Of a DNA stretch of 64,000 bases, positions 29,358-39,781 are shown one piece after another (position 1 is the first letter of the stretch; the number at the start of each line of letters is the position of its first letter). The position numbers and the translations under genes are program-made. The notes below the pieces were generated by a model. It was given only the letters and a program-made list of their open reading frames with translations. It was not told the DNA's origin and did no database searches. The DNA comes from Nitrosomonas communis (lineage in GTDB: Bacteria > Pseudomonadota > Gammaproteobacteria > Burkholderiales > Nitrosomonadaceae), in assembly GCF_001007935.1 (NCBI RefSeq), contig NZ_CP011451.1, positions 4,003,839-4,067,838 on the forward strand, written 5' to 3'.

Positions 29358-29641
29358 ATGAAAACATTTATTAAAGAAGTGATGTTCAACAGAAGTTTAA
29401 TGCCCAATGGACAAACCAAATATTCAGAAATTCAAAAAAATCAATAAAACAGAAAATTGCGTCTATACTTATTAATATAAGGAAAACTCTAATATATAAA
29501 TAAGCTTCACTTTGAGGGCTGTAAAAAATTCACATTACCAGGATAATGCCTACATTATCCTCTTATTTCATAAGATTACAATCTTAGCGTTATGCGTAAA
29601 CCGCATGAATTAATTAAACATAAATTGGAAGAGCTATCTCA

Positions 29642-31024
29642 ATGAAATTGAATCAACAAACAAGCAAAAAAGTCTGCGTATTTTTATCGAGTGCACTTAT
29701 CATAGGACTTTCTTCCTGTAGCGATAGTCAGGAATCAAAAGTTAGCAAAGCTCCTCTCAAAGGACCTACTACCGGAATACTCACTGATGCCGCTCCAGTT
29801 GCAGGCGTTGCTTATACGACATCTTCAGGCTCATCAGGAACTACGGATGCACAAGGCATGTATCGCTATAACCATGGCGATAATGTCAAATTCCAATTAG
29901 GTGAACTGATCATTGGTGACATCAAGGCTACTGGCATTGTTACACCAATAGAACTGGCCGCAGGCAATGAGAATAAATTACAGAATCTGCCCGTTCTCCT
30001 GCAATCACTCGATTCAGATAATGATCTCTCGAACGGAATATCGATTCCAGCAGAAGCCACTGCAGCACTTAAATCTACTCTTAATCTCGCAAGCGATCCA
30101 GTCAGTTTTGCTAATTCTGCAATACTTAAAACCGCGCGCGATGCTGCAGGCCTAGCCGGTGATATCAAATCAGCAGAAGCAGCCGGTGCCGATTTTCTTA
30201 CTAGAGGAATCAGTCTATTGAGTAGTCACATTTGGGTAAAATACGATGACACGAATGCAAGCGTTATACGAGTAGCAGCAGATGGCAGTGGTGAATTCTT
30301 GCAGGGTGAAGCAACGGCAGATGATTCATGCGATGAAAATCGTGTTTGTGGAGGCAGTACTATTATTAAAGCCGGGGTAGAATACGGCGTTGCAAACGCA
30401 TCGCAATTTGATACCAGAGGATTTAACCTCAATAGCTCCTTATCCGTTGATACTAATCTGCGAGCAGGTTTATCACACCCGCGCCCTACTTGGCGAGTCC
30501 ATACAGACGGCAACGAGCTCATTATTTCTGACATCGTAGTTGCCCAAAGAGCAAGAGAACAAAGTGGCGTCTTAGGAGAACTCTTTCACATCGCGCGCCC
30601 GATTGAACTCAGTTCAGATGATGAACCCATTCTCACCGAAATCAAAGAAAAGCGATATGCCAAAATGGATAATAATACTTCTGGTATTGTTGGCGCCTGG
30701 GAATTAGATCAAAATAGCGTTAAAACCAAATTACTTCTGTTCTTTCCTAATAATAAATTCATGCTGGTAGATCCGCTTGGTACAACCTTTCAGTCCGAGC
30801 AAGTGGAATGCGGATCCCCAGGAGTTGAGTTTGCCTCATATGCATACAATGCCAATTCTAAGGAATTGAATATCAAAAGCTTTATTTATGATACCAACGG
30901 CTGTGTCGGTTTCTCCAACGGTTCAGACAAATCCATTTCATTTGATATCAGCGCAAACGGCAATACTGCGGTCTTAAGCAAACAAGGCGAAGCATCTGTT
31001 ACGTTATATCGGGCTTCAAATTAA
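29642..31024 (+). CDS. Large lipoprotein of unknown function
   Basis: 460 residues. An N-terminal signal with a lipobox-like end (LIIGLSSC, Cys about residue 26) is followed by a segment (TGILTDAAPVAGVAYTTSSG) resembling carboxypeptidase-regulatory-like repeats in surface proteins. The rest has no family I recognise; a late cysteine pair (CGSPGV...NGCVGF) may form a disulfide. It is a single gene with a clear terminator 60 bases downstream. Confidence 0.75.
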   Translation: MKLNQQTSKKVCVFLSSALIIGLSSCSDSQESKVSKAPLKGPTTGILTDAAPVAGVAYTTSSGSSGTTDAQGMYRYNHGDNVKFQLGELIIGDIKATGIVTPIELAAGNENKLQNLPVLLQSLDSDNDLSNGISIPAEATAALKSTLNLASDPVSFANSAILKTARDAAGLAGDIKSAEAAGADFLTRGISLLSSHIWVKYDDTNASVIRVAADGSGEFLQGEATADDSCDENRVCGGSTIIKAGVEYGVANASQFDTRGFNLNSSLSVDTNLRAGLSHPRPTWRVHTDGNELIISDIVVAQRAREQSGVLGELFHIARPIELSSDDEPILTEIKEKRYAKMDNNTSGIVGAWELDQNSVKTKLLLFFPNNKFMLVDPLGTTFQSEQVECGSPGVEFASYAYNANSKELNIKSFIYDTNGCVGFSNGSDKSISFDISANGNTAVLSKQGEASVTLYRASN

Positions 31025-31082
31025 TTCACAAATAACTTACCAGGATGTGATAAAACAAGATCATTAAGCATTCTCCCAATTC

Positions 31083-31112
31083 GGCGAGAGCAAAATTTGC
31101 TCTCGCCTTTTC
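31083..31112 (+). terminator. Rho-independent terminator
   Basis: A near-perfect 25-base hairpin, GGCGAGAGCAAA with TTTGCTCTCGCC, is followed by TTTTCT. It ends the lipoprotein transcript. The ~270 bases from here to priA hold nothing else I can support. Confidence 0.85.
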
Positions 31113-31383
31113 TTAACCTACCCCTATCTTCGCCATTTACACAGCAGCTAATTGATTTTGATCAAACTGCTTTTCGATATTCAACACTCGCCATATTGTA
31201 TGTTAATAATCCTGAGCATAGATTGAAGTCTAATCCTTTCATGAATATCAGAAATTTGGTTAAGCCCAGATTTTTTATTAGAAGCTTAATTAGCTGATTC
31301 CTAAGGATATACTTAAAAAGGAGTATCAGAATAATTTGTTAATCCAATTAAAATCAGGAGCTCTGATAGAAAATTTGAGTTAA

Positions 31384-33573
31384 ATGACTATAATCCGCGT
31401 CGCACTCGATATCCCTATTGATAGCCTATTCGACTATATTGCACCCGATGCAACACAGCTTGACATTGGTTCATATGCACGTGTTCCTTTTGGTAAAAAA
31501 TTCATGATAGGCATTATCCTAGCCATATCTGATGATGCTCACGTTTCTCATGACAAACTCAAGCAAGCTGACGAGATTTTACGGAATATTCCCCCAATAC
31601 CTCCAGCTCTCATAGAATTATTTGAATTCTGTAGTCACTATTACCATTACCCCATTGGAAGGGTAATCATGAATGGCGTACCCACGCGGTTACGCAGCAT
31701 TAAACCTGTGCCACAACGATTTATCACGTCATTCCTCTTCCGTTTGACCGAAACAGGTTATGCTATAGCACTGTCTTCCACTCCTGGCCGGAGTAAAACT
31801 AAACATCACTTGCTTACTCATCTTAAAGAAGTAGGCACCATCACGAGTAAAGAAGCCAAGCAGCTCTCTCAACGTGCCCCGAAATTATTACAAGAATTTC
31901 TAGCTCAAGGATGGGTAGAGAAGATTTTAGAGGAGCCGGAATTCACACCAAACATAAACGCTTCTCCCATTTTGCAGCTCACAACCGAACAAATCACCGC
32001 AATCAATACCATCCAAGCTGAAATAGGCTTATTTAATACTTGGTTGCTTCATGGCATTACAGGTAGTGGCAAGACTGAAGTTTATCTCCAGATTACTTCA
32101 ATGCTACTCAAACAAAAACGTCAAGTACTTATCCTGGTGCCCGAGATCAATTTGACCCCCAGACTAGAAGAAATTTTCCGGTCGCGCTTCCCCAACACGC
32201 ATCTGATCAGCTTGCACAGCAAACTCAATCCTACCGAACGCATGAATGGCTGGCTACAGGCACAGCGGGGTGAAGCAAGCATCGTACTTGGAACACGCTT
32301 GGCCATTTTCACGCCACTACCTAAGCTGGGTCTGATTATCGTTGATGAGGAACATGATCCTTCATTTAAGCAACAAGATGGGTTACGCTATTCAGCGCGG
32401 GATATCGCCATTTTTCGTGCAAAACAAGCTAATGCACCCATCTTGTTAGGCTCTGCAACCCCTTCATTAGAAAGCTACTACAATACCATAACCGGCCGAT
32501 ACCGCAGGATACTATTACGTGCGCGTGCAGTGAAGAATGCTACCCTTCCAATCATACATTATGTCAATACCCGCTCCGTTCAGCTCAAAGAAGGATTATC
32601 TGAACAACTGCTTATTGCATTAGAAAGAACGCTAACTCAAAAGCAGCAAAGCATGGTTTTTATTAATCGCCGCGGTTATGCTCCTGTATTATTGTGCAAG
32701 TCTTGTACCTGGCTTGCGACCTGCTCTCGCTGCTCCAGTCGTCTGGTTGTACACCTGACTCAAAAAAATCTGCGCTGCCACTATTGTGGCTACACAGAAC
32801 AACTTCCACCAGCCTGCCCACAATGTGGCGATCAAGATCTCATGCCATTTGGTCATGGTACACAACGAATTGAAGCTGCATTGGCAAAACTTTTCCCTCA
32901 TGCCCGTATTCTTCGTGTCGATCGGGACAATACTCGAGGTAAGGAAGCTTGGCAACTCATATTAAATGCGATCCATAAACAACAAGTAGATATTCTGGTA
33001 GGCACCCAACTTCTAGCTAAAGGGCATGATTTTCCTAATTTGTCCTTAGTAGGTGTGCTTAATGCTGATACTTCACTCTATAGTATGGATTTTCGTGCTG
33101 AAGAACGATTATTCGCACAATTGATGCAAGTTGCCGGACGAGCAGGTCGCGCTGAAACAGCAGGAGAAGTTCTTATTCAGACTGAATTTCCCAATCATCC
33201 TTTGTATCTCGCTTTGCAACATCACGATTACGATGCTTATGCACAAATATTGTTAAGAGAAAGGGAAATCACTCATTTTCCTCCCTACTCGCATCAAGCA
33301 CTGCTCAATGCAGAAGCGCCACATATTGCCGCCGCAATAGAGTTTCTCAGCATGGCAAGCAAACTGGTCGAGCCTGGGAAACAAATAGAAATATTCGATC
33401 CAGTTCCTGCACAAATGACACGGCTAAAAGGACTAGAACGTGCACATCTGCTGGTACAATCCCACTCCCGCAAAAAATTGCAGCTATTTCTCAGCGAGTG
33501 GTATATAAAACTCTGCAAAATTCCCCATGGTAAGGTACGATGGGCTTTGGATGTTGATCCATCAGAATTCTAA
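31384..33573 (+). CDS. priA: Primosomal replication helicase PriA
   Basis: Restarts stalled replication forks. 729 residues. The N-terminal DNA-binding domain (IRVALDIPIDSLFDY) precedes the helicase core with Walker A GITGSGKTEVY, DEEH box and GSATPSLE. Eight cysteines form two zinc sites (CKSCTWLATCSRC, CHYC...CPQCG). The motif QVAGRAGRA completes the superfamily 2 core. The length is normal for beta-proteobacterial PriA. No partner genes are adjacent. Confidence 0.95.
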   Translation: MTIIRVALDIPIDSLFDYIAPDATQLDIGSYARVPFGKKFMIGIILAISDDAHVSHDKLKQADEILRNIPPIPPALIELFEFCSHYYHYPIGRVIMNGVPTRLRSIKPVPQRFITSFLFRLTETGYAIALSSTPGRSKTKHHLLTHLKEVGTITSKEAKQLSQRAPKLLQEFLAQGWVEKILEEPEFTPNINASPILQLTTEQITAINTIQAEIGLFNTWLLHGITGSGKTEVYLQITSMLLKQKRQVLILVPEINLTPRLEEIFRSRFPNTHLISLHSKLNPTERMNGWLQAQRGEASIVLGTRLAIFTPLPKLGLIIVDEEHDPSFKQQDGLRYSARDIAIFRAKQANAPILLGSATPSLESYYNTITGRYRRILLRARAVKNATLPIIHYVNTRSVQLKEGLSEQLLIALERTLTQKQQSMVFINRRGYAPVLLCKSCTWLATCSRCSSRLVVHLTQKNLRCHYCGYTEQLPPACPQCGDQDLMPFGHGTQRIEAALAKLFPHARILRVDRDNTRGKEAWQLILNAIHKQQVDILVGTQLLAKGHDFPNLSLVGVLNADTSLYSMDFRAEERLFAQLMQVAGRAGRAETAGEVLIQTEFPNHPLYLALQHHDYDAYAQILLREREITHFPPYSHQALLNAEAPHIAAAIEFLSMASKLVEPGKQIEIFDPVPAQMTRLKGLERAHLLVQSHSRKKLQLFLSEWYIKLCKIPHGKVRWALDVDPSEF

Positions 33574-34300
33574 TTAACGTGCATTCGATATACAAATAGT
33601 TACCATAGCAACCTGAATTTCTTATGATGAAACGATTTCAGAAAAGAGTTTCTTCGACACTGGTAGATCCAGAATCCAATAGATGCTATAGCGATCTTTT
33701 ATATAATTGACGATTTTTGGCAACGGTTTGAGTTGAGGTATTCTATTTCTCAAACCCACATTCCGAGAGATATCTACAATAAAATTAGCCAGATGTTCTT
33801 TTGATATCAAGCTAAATCCCATATCAAATACCAATTTACCCCCTTCCTGCAGACTAAAACATTTAGTTTTCGTAGTTCATTTTCTAGAAAATAAATTATT
33901 TATCCTTTTTCCACTGCGGGATTCTTCTTCCCGAACAAGAAAAGTATACGTTATCAATAGCAAAATTACCAAAAAGCTGAATTTCGCTAGCAAACATCTC
34001 TTATTTTTTACAATAAATATTGCATTACCGTATTGAGTAGCTCTGGCTCAAACATACCATTTTTTAGCTCAAAAACAGTTTTTACCCAACCTCCTCGACT
34101 TGACACTTGAAGATTTATAAATTCTCATGCCGAAGGTAAATTATCTTTACGATTGACTTTGCTCATAACGATCTTCGTTTATTTTTATTCGATACAACAA
34201 GAATAAAACGAGGTATAATATACCTGAAAGCCATCCCAACCCCATTTTACTGCATCACCAGACAACCTCAAATGCTACCAAGCGATTTGACTCTTGTATG
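33574..34300. other. Non-coding, AT-rich region
   Basis: About 730 bases. Apart from a short piece resembling the inner left end of the IS982 element (33612-33651) and a weak minus-strand ORF of 70 codons (33622-33834) with no recognisable family, I see no gene, tRNA or strong hairpin. Confidence 0.5.
33612..33651 (+). repeat. IS982-like fragment
   Basis: AACCTGAATTTCTTATGATG and the following ~20 bases match the sequence just inside the left end of the intact IS982-family element (43900 onward) at roughly four of five positions. It may be the trace of an earlier insertion by a relative. Confidence 0.4.
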
Positions 34301-34810
34301 TTAAGGGAACGCAGGAATTTTTGGTTCTGTAGTTTCGACTTCTACTTCCGCTATATGTTGTTTTATGCTTTTTTCGATCTCCTCTACCCGATCCGCTGGC
34401 ACATCGGCGAGTACTAGAAAATGACCTGCCTCTATTGCATCTTCGAACTCTTTAATCCGTCTATTACCCAGATTCACTCCTATCATCCCGCTTAACCAGG
34501 CACCTATACCCGCACTTACCACCGTTGTTCCTAGCAAGATACCGCCTGCAATAACGGTTGAAGCAGGTGGAAGAGCCACGGCAACTAATCCAGCAAGCAG
34601 ACCGGTCGTTCCACCTAATGCCAACCCCTGTTGCACTGCAGGAACAAAATCACTTTTCTGTAGCAAATTGGCCTCTGGCAAGTCCTCGAGTGGAGTGCCG
34701 CTCTTGGCAATTACGTGGATGTGTCTCTCTTCGATTCGTGCTAAAAGCAGTTCATTAACAACACGCTTGGTACTGTCAATATCCGGAACAAGAAAATAGA
34801 TGCGTCGCAT
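34301..34810 (-). CDS. DUF1269-type membrane protein
   Basis: 169 residues from the ATG at 34810, chosen because GAGGAGG stands six bases before it. It starts MRRIYFLVPDIDSTKRVVNE, has a central hydrophobic glycine-rich pair of helices (about residues 60-110) and a soluble C-terminal domain. This layout matches the DUF1269 family of two-helix membrane proteins. Function unknown. The second half of the central region is a glycine-zipper-like hairpin. Confidence 0.75.
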   Translation of the reverse strand: MRRIYFLVPDIDSTKRVVNELLLARIEERHIHVIAKSGTPLEDLPEANLLQKSDFVPAVQQGLALGGTTGLLAGLVAVALPPASTVIAGGILLGTTVVSAGIGAWLSGMIGVNLGNRRIKEFEDAIEAGHFLVLADVPADRVEEIEKSIKQHIAEVEVETTEPKIPAFP

Positions 34811-35565
34811 GATAGCCTCCTCAAATTTAGGATAATCAATATTGTTCAACAAATTAGATTGTCAATTGATATAGAGAAGTAGCAATAGAGCAAATCAATC
34901 CGTTTAATACACGAGTTAATGAGCCAATGAATTAATGATAAATGATAACCAATAAACGGAGCAATAATGCAATTACATACATTATTCTATAATTTGTGGC
35001 GGCAGGAAAGCATCAGCCATATAATCGCCAGGCTTGATAATGAGTAATTTAATTATATGGCAAAAAACAAATGAAAAGATATATGAGGGCACCTATGAGC
35101 AAGCAAAGTAACAATATCCAGAAAAAGTATCATTAATTAATAGGTTACAAAAGCCTTTTACCTTGGTGGCTTTTTTAAATAATCATCCTAAAAACTCTAT
35201 AAGCATTTCCATCTGTAAATGCAAAAAAATTTTACCTCCGACAAAACATATTCTTGCTAAGCCCCTATCCCACCAACAGCCAACAAGCGGGCATGGGTCA
35301 CACTCTATTTCGGTTATTCAATTGTTTACATGTTGTAATATGCTTTAGTCGTCTTTTTATTCATGCTCTGCCTTCGGGCATGACTGCATTGCGGGAGAGA
35401 ATGTTATAGTTGCTCCATGCCCGACCTCTGCTTGATGACTTATGCGGCCAGACCACGTTAAAAACCGCGTGTAGGTTTCTTATAAATTACTCTACCTAAA
35501 ATTAATCTTAATTTTGTCATGTACTCCGTCAGTAAAAAAGCAAATAAAAACCTGGAAAGAAATGA
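34811..35565. other. Long non-coding region
   Basis: About 755 AT-rich bases without a supported gene. It contains an inverted repeat GCCATATAAT (35016-35025) / ATTATATGGC (35052-35061) and a possible plus-strand terminator (AAAAGCC...GGCTTTTTT, about 35146-35176). Neither can be tied to a gene. Confidence 0.45.
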
Positions 35566-36816
35566 TCACTTGGCAATAGTAATAGGCAAAGCGAGAGATT
35601 TTGCTTCAGTAACAGTCAATCGAAACAGAATATAAAGCAATTGGAAAGCATTCTGATTCCAGTGTGCATCTGGTCCGTAGGTATTAATTGCATAATATTG
35701 GCCATCCAAGTGGGCCGATAGCTCAGTATTAGGAACAGGCTTATTTGACACGAGAATCTCCATAATATTAATAGGATTTTCATCTCTGAGAATAGGAGGA
35801 GTACGTGAGTCTTTTTCTACATGATACTCTGATTCTTCCCCAAGTGAGTGACCGAGAAAATTGAGAATCGCATGAAAGCTTCTTAACCGGAAAGAACCTC
35901 TAAGGGGCCATTCTCCCCCGACATAGCCTGAGCGGATATCAAAGATAACATCGTTATCTATCAAAGAATTTGCCAAACTATACAAATCTTCAACTTCTTT
36001 AACACGCAGTGTATCAGGATCATAGTTAGTTATAAGAATAGGTCCCGACACTTGCTTGCTAAGCGTATACGTACTCTCCTCCTGGTTGTAGCGGACAGTA
36101 AATTCTTTTTGCAAAGACTGAAACCCTTCTGCTGAAACAGCGCCTGCAGGAATAGTCCAGCTTCGCTCAAACGTCAGCGGCTCTGCATATAATTGCTTCT
36201 GATCCTGAATGGCTGAAAAATGGAGCGCTACACGACGAAACATCTCGTAGCCCTCTCGATCTGATGGGCTGTTATAATAAGTAATCTTTTGAGAATATCT
36301 TTGCTGCGGCAAGCGAACACGGTCCTCGTGCTCCTTGGCAAGCTGGATAGCAGGAAGATTTAGTAGCGTAACTTCCTGCGCCATCATCCGCAGCATCAGA
36401 TCTACATCAAAATGCTGCCGAAGCAACAGCGTAAATTTGTGTTGACTGAACGGAGCAAGGAGTCGTTGAGTAAATTCTTCACCTGCAATTGGCTCAATAC
36501 TGAAAGTAGGGTTTTCTGAAACACCACCACCAAATATCGGCACCAACATGCCACCCTGAGCGCCTGTTAGTGCTGGAGAAGCGCCCGCATTCGCACTGAA
36601 ATTGAAAGTAGCCGCAATAGCCGAAACTCGGGTGAAATGAAGAGGCTGATGATGTCGAGCCCGGGCAATATTAACGAGTAGCTGCTTGGCATCCGCATTG
36701 ACAACTGCTTCATCATATGCCATCACTGCGCGGTTGAGCGTAATAGGCGACAAACAAGCAGAAAGGGTAGAAATAAGTAAAATACACAATGACAAACGGC
36801 AAATAAGTTGTTCCAT
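35566..36816 (-). CDS. Hypothetical lipoprotein
   Basis: 416 residues. The N-terminus is a lipoprotein signal (LLISTLSAC, Cys about residue 21). The mature part opens with YDEAVVNADAKQLLVNIARA, a pattern that I have seen in uncharacterised conserved proteins of proteobacteria but cannot name. A Gly/Ala-rich segment follows (NAGASPALTGAQGGMLVPIF). It is a single gene; function unknown. Confidence 0.7.
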   Translation of the reverse strand: MEQLICRLSLCILLISTLSACLSPITLNRAVMAYDEAVVNADAKQLLVNIARARHHQPLHFTRVSAIAATFNFSANAGASPALTGAQGGMLVPIFGGGVSENPTFSIEPIAGEEFTQRLLAPFSQHKFTLLLRQHFDVDLMLRMMAQEVTLLNLPAIQLAKEHEDRVRLPQQRYSQKITYYNSPSDREGYEMFRRVALHFSAIQDQKQLYAEPLTFERSWTIPAGAVSAEGFQSLQKEFTVRYNQEESTYTLSKQVSGPILITNYDPDTLRVKEVEDLYSLANSLIDNDVIFDIRSGYVGGEWPLRGSFRLRSFHAILNFLGHSLGEESEYHVEKDSRTPPILRDENPINIMEILVSNKPVPNTELSAHLDGQYYAINTYGPDAHWNQNAFQLLYILFRLTVTEAKSLALPITIAK

Positions 36817-36930
36817 GATCGATGCGTACGGCTAGCGGTTCAAATTTTGCATTTTGCAAGCAACTCGGAAACAACGCAATCGAAGCAATGTATTGTATTG
36901 TTAGTATTCTTATGAAATCAGACGATAGGT

Positions 36931-37027
36931 CACCTCTAAAAATTTATATTTGCGAGCATCCGCTTCTCGGATTGTCTGCCTACCCCGTTTCGTCACCATA
37001 CTTCGTGGTTCACAAAAAATGCTTCCT
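36931..37027 (-). repeat. Dispersed repeat 2, full copy
   Basis: On the minus strand this ~97-base segment aligns with 44981-45076 at about 80% by eye. The best-kept part is AAGCGGATGCTCGCAAATAT. It lies between a lipoprotein gene and the exosortase-associated gene. The rest of the 500-base gap (36817-37315) holds no gene I can support. Confidence 0.7.
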
Positions 37028-37315
37028 TACCTATTAGTGATAAGCTGCGTCAACATTTTTTTTGCTCGCCTTGTCTTGTTTAGAACTCTCAATTTTTAGA
37101 GACACCCTATATTTATTTTTTATCAAGCTAAAGTTAACTTTGATTTATTGGAAGAGCGGTGACTTAGTAGCAGCATTAATTTATATTAGGGTTTTCAATG
37201 CAATGAAAATAGGCTAGATTGATTGCACATTTTCAATATATTCATATTCTTGATAAGAATTTGAATTAGTATAAGTTTTACCAAATTTTCAATACTGCAC
37301 ATCGTAGGAGAAGCA

Positions 37316-37696
37316 ATGAAAAAACTCGTAACACTACTTTTATCACTCACTGTATTATTCTTTTTAGTCTCTCAAACAGCAATGGCACAAAGCTATACCA
37401 TGTATGGTGAAAAAATGGAGAAGAATTACCCAACCATGGCAGGTGAAAAACTGATGAATGGGCTTGTTAATACAGCGACCGGTTGGGTGGAGCTTCCCAA
37501 AACAGTCATCTTGACTAGCCAACGCGATGGCGCGCCTTATGGTTTAACAGTCGGGTTGCTCACCGGCCTTATCCACACAGTTGGCCGTACAGTACTGGGT
37601 GCATTGGACGCTGTTACATTTTTCATTCCTACCCCTCCAGTTGTTTCCCCACCCTATATCTGGCAAGATTTCCATAAAGAAACCACTTATGGATAA
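37316..37696 (+). CDS. Exosortase-system-associated protein, TIGR04073 type
   Basis: 126 residues. A signal peptide (cleavage after AMA-Q, residue ~24) is followed by a compact domain with GEKLMNGLVNTATGWVELPK and GLLTGLIHTVGRTVLGALDA, the core of the TIGR04073 family found in genomes with exosortase (EpsH/PEP-CTERM) systems. GTAGGAG lies before the start. No exosortase is in this window, so the rest of the system would lie elsewhere. Molecular role unknown. Confidence 0.75.
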   Translation: MKKLVTLLLSLTVLFFLVSQTAMAQSYTMYGEKMEKNYPTMAGEKLMNGLVNTATGWVELPKTVILTSQRDGAPYGLTVGLLTGLIHTVGRTVLGALDAVTFFIPTPPVVSPPYIWQDFHKETTYG

Positions 37697-37869
37697 GTAT
37701 TAAGCTGATTGAAAATTCAACAGATCGTTGAAATAAAGTAATGATTATGGCTATTTTTCACGATCTGTTAAATATGAAAAGAGTTACAAGACCAAATCGG
37801 AAATGTCTTCCTTTCATGAAAGCATTGATTAACTCTGCATAAACCTGATCGATTGTGAAGAACTTTGAG

Positions 37870-37885
37870 GGCTTCTAAAGAAGCC
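37870..37885. terminator. Short palindrome between convergent genes
   Basis: GGCTTCTAAAGAAGCC is a perfect hairpin with a very short loop, lying between the exosortase-associated gene and the convergent MFS gene. No T-run follows closely on either strand, so terminator function is uncertain. Confidence 0.3.
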
Positions 37886-37903
37886 TATCACCTTCTTTAT
37901 GCT

Positions 37904-39214
37904 TTATTTCTCAGGATCATACAATGCCGCTTGTTGTCCCCTTTGCACATCCACCCGCATTAAAATCACCAAACCAATAAGAAAATAACCACCCGTAATC
38001 AGCATAGCAAGACGATGATCACCACGTGACATCCAGCTAACCAGACCATAAGTGATCGGGCCCAGGATAGAGGACAGCTTTACCGCCAATCCCCATAGCC
38101 CAAAGAATTCGGCCCGTCGAGAAGAAGGACTGAATACTCCAACCAATGCCCGCGCGGCAGATTGAGATGCACCTAAGCACAAACCAGCAATATTGGCGGC
38201 TAACCAGAACATGGCAGAGCTTTTAGCCATCCATGCCAATAAAATCATAATGATCCAACCAATGAGCGTAAGTGCGATAGTAGGAACATGACCTAATTTA
38301 TCCTGCAAGTTACCAAAAATAAATGCCCCTATTGCAGCAGTAATATTCACTAGCAGGACCAATAAGATCGTGTCTGTAGTGTTAAATCCCATCGCTTGCT
38401 GGGCATAAATTGCTGCCAATGCAATCACTGCTTGAATGCCCGCTTGATAAAAAACAAGGCAGACAAGAAAGCGCACCAGATCTTGGTAATGGTGTACATG
38501 CTTGAGCGTATTGCCCAATCGTGCAAAAGCTCCCCGGATGATATGATCACTCGTTTGATGCAACTGCGGCAGCGCTCGTTCTTTCAAGTAAAGAAAAGTA
38601 GGAATACAAGCAATAGCGAAAATGAGTGCAGTTATGAGCATGGTCACTGGCACGAATTGATCGGCTTCTTGCCCTTTCCCTTGCGCCCATGTCACATACG
38701 CAAGGGAGCAACCCAAGGTGAATAAACCACCCATATAACCAAGACTCCATCCCCAGCCAGATACTTTCCCTAGCGCATCGCTTCGTGCTAACTCAGGCAA
38801 AAAAGCAGCTATCAAATTTTCACCACTCCCAAAGAAAAAGTTGGTGAGAATAATAAAGAGAATTGCTAACCACAAATCACCCGGTCCGACAAAATAAAGT
38901 AATGCAGTAAATAAGACACAACCGATAGTTGTCAGCAATAATAAGCGCTTCTTCATGGCGTAAATATCTGCATAAGCACCGAGCGCTGGTGCAGTTAGAA
39001 TAATAAGGATATAAGAAACTGCTAATGATGCTGTCCATGCAAATGTACCCCAATCCTGATTATCAGCCACGACCGCTACAAAGTAGGCATTAAAAATGGC
39101 AGTAATAACGACAGTGGTATAGCCTGAATTGGCAAAATCGAACATTGCCCAGGACCAAACTTCGCGCCGACTTACACCCTCAGTAAAATATGGTAGTTCT
39201 TTCTTCGGATTCAT
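37904..39214 (-). CDS. MFS transporter, UMF1/Atg22-like family
   Basis: About 436 residues from MNPKKELPYF. An in-frame ATG 114 bases upstream would add a polar N-terminus unlike family members; neither start has a strong ribosome site. Twelve hydrophobic segments are present. The opening block SRREVWSWAMFDFANSGYTT is diagnostic of the UMF1 (Atg22-like) family, followed by ALGAYADIYAMKKR between helices 2 and 3. The substrate is unknown; members are proposed to export amino acids or other small molecules. Confidence 0.85.
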   Translation of the reverse strand: MNPKKELPYFTEGVSRREVWSWAMFDFANSGYTTVVITAIFNAYFVAVVADNQDWGTFAWTASLAVSYILIILTAPALGAYADIYAMKKRLLLLTTIGCVLFTALLYFVGPGDLWLAILFIILTNFFFGSGENLIAAFLPELARSDALGKVSGWGWSLGYMGGLFTLGCSLAYVTWAQGKGQEADQFVPVTMLITALIFAIACIPTFLYLKERALPQLHQTSDHIIRGAFARLGNTLKHVHHYQDLVRFLVCLVFYQAGIQAVIALAAIYAQQAMGFNTTDTILLVLLVNITAAIGAFIFGNLQDKLGHVPTIALTLIGWIIMILLAWMAKSSAMFWLAANIAGLCLGASQSAARALVGVFSPSSRRAEFFGLWGLAVKLSSILGPITYGLVSWMSRGDHRLAMLITGGYFLIGLVILMRVDVQRGQQAALYDPEK

Positions 39215-39431
39215 GTTACAGCCAATATCATTATTTTCTGATTGAGAGCATATGGATTTTTTATAAGAATTTTGGCAAAGCTTGCTGCCAGAGTGAAAAT
39301 TATTTAATAAAACGGCAGCTTCAGCCATACGTTATCACAATTTTCTATCACGAAGTTCGGTATCACCATGGCTCCGGATAGGTTTTAAAATGCAGAAATA
39401 CCAATAGCTATAGAAACTATCTTCTTATTTC

Positions 39432-39529
39432 AATCCCAAATTAAAAAAGACACAATGGCGAGCCGTAGACAGTATAAATAATACGGCAAGGTGAAGCTGA
39501 CAAAGTCAGTTTTGATTTAGAAATGGAAT
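39432..39529 (-). repeat. MITE-like element, copy 3 (inverted orientation)
   Basis: The right end TTTTGATTTAGAAATGGAAT and core gagccgtagacagtat...aatacggcaaggtgaagc match the other copies. The left end is degraded (AATCCCAAATTAAAAAAGAC). It lies in the ~450-base gap downstream of 39330, which otherwise shows no supported gene. Confidence 0.8.
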
Positions 39530-39781
39530 CAGTACTTCCATTACTATTGCTTTTCTTATACTGGATATTTCGTCAATTCCGGCCTGATGGCAAGCCAGTT
39601 AATGAGTAAATTTATATATCTGCGCAAGCTGATATTCACGGCAATAGGCATGAAGTGGAACCGGAAGATGTTGAGTAGGTTCTCACAATCTGGAAATACA
39701 TATCTGAACATTACAGAGAGGAATGGAAAAATATATACCACATTCCCCGCTGCAACTGATTAGCTCAAATGAGAAAAGCCC

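Noticed and set aside
31097..31297. Plus-strand ORF of 66 codons after the lipoprotein terminator
   Set aside because: It begins inside the terminator hairpin and shows no ribosome site or family.
33622..33834. Minus-strand ORF of 70 codons downstream of priA
   Set aside because: No family and no ribosome site; its 3' end overlaps the IS982-like fragment.
36822..37037. Plus-strand ORF of 71 codons upstream of the exosortase-associated gene
   Set aside because: Most of it is dispersed repeat 2 read backwards; the reading frame is not shared by the other copies.
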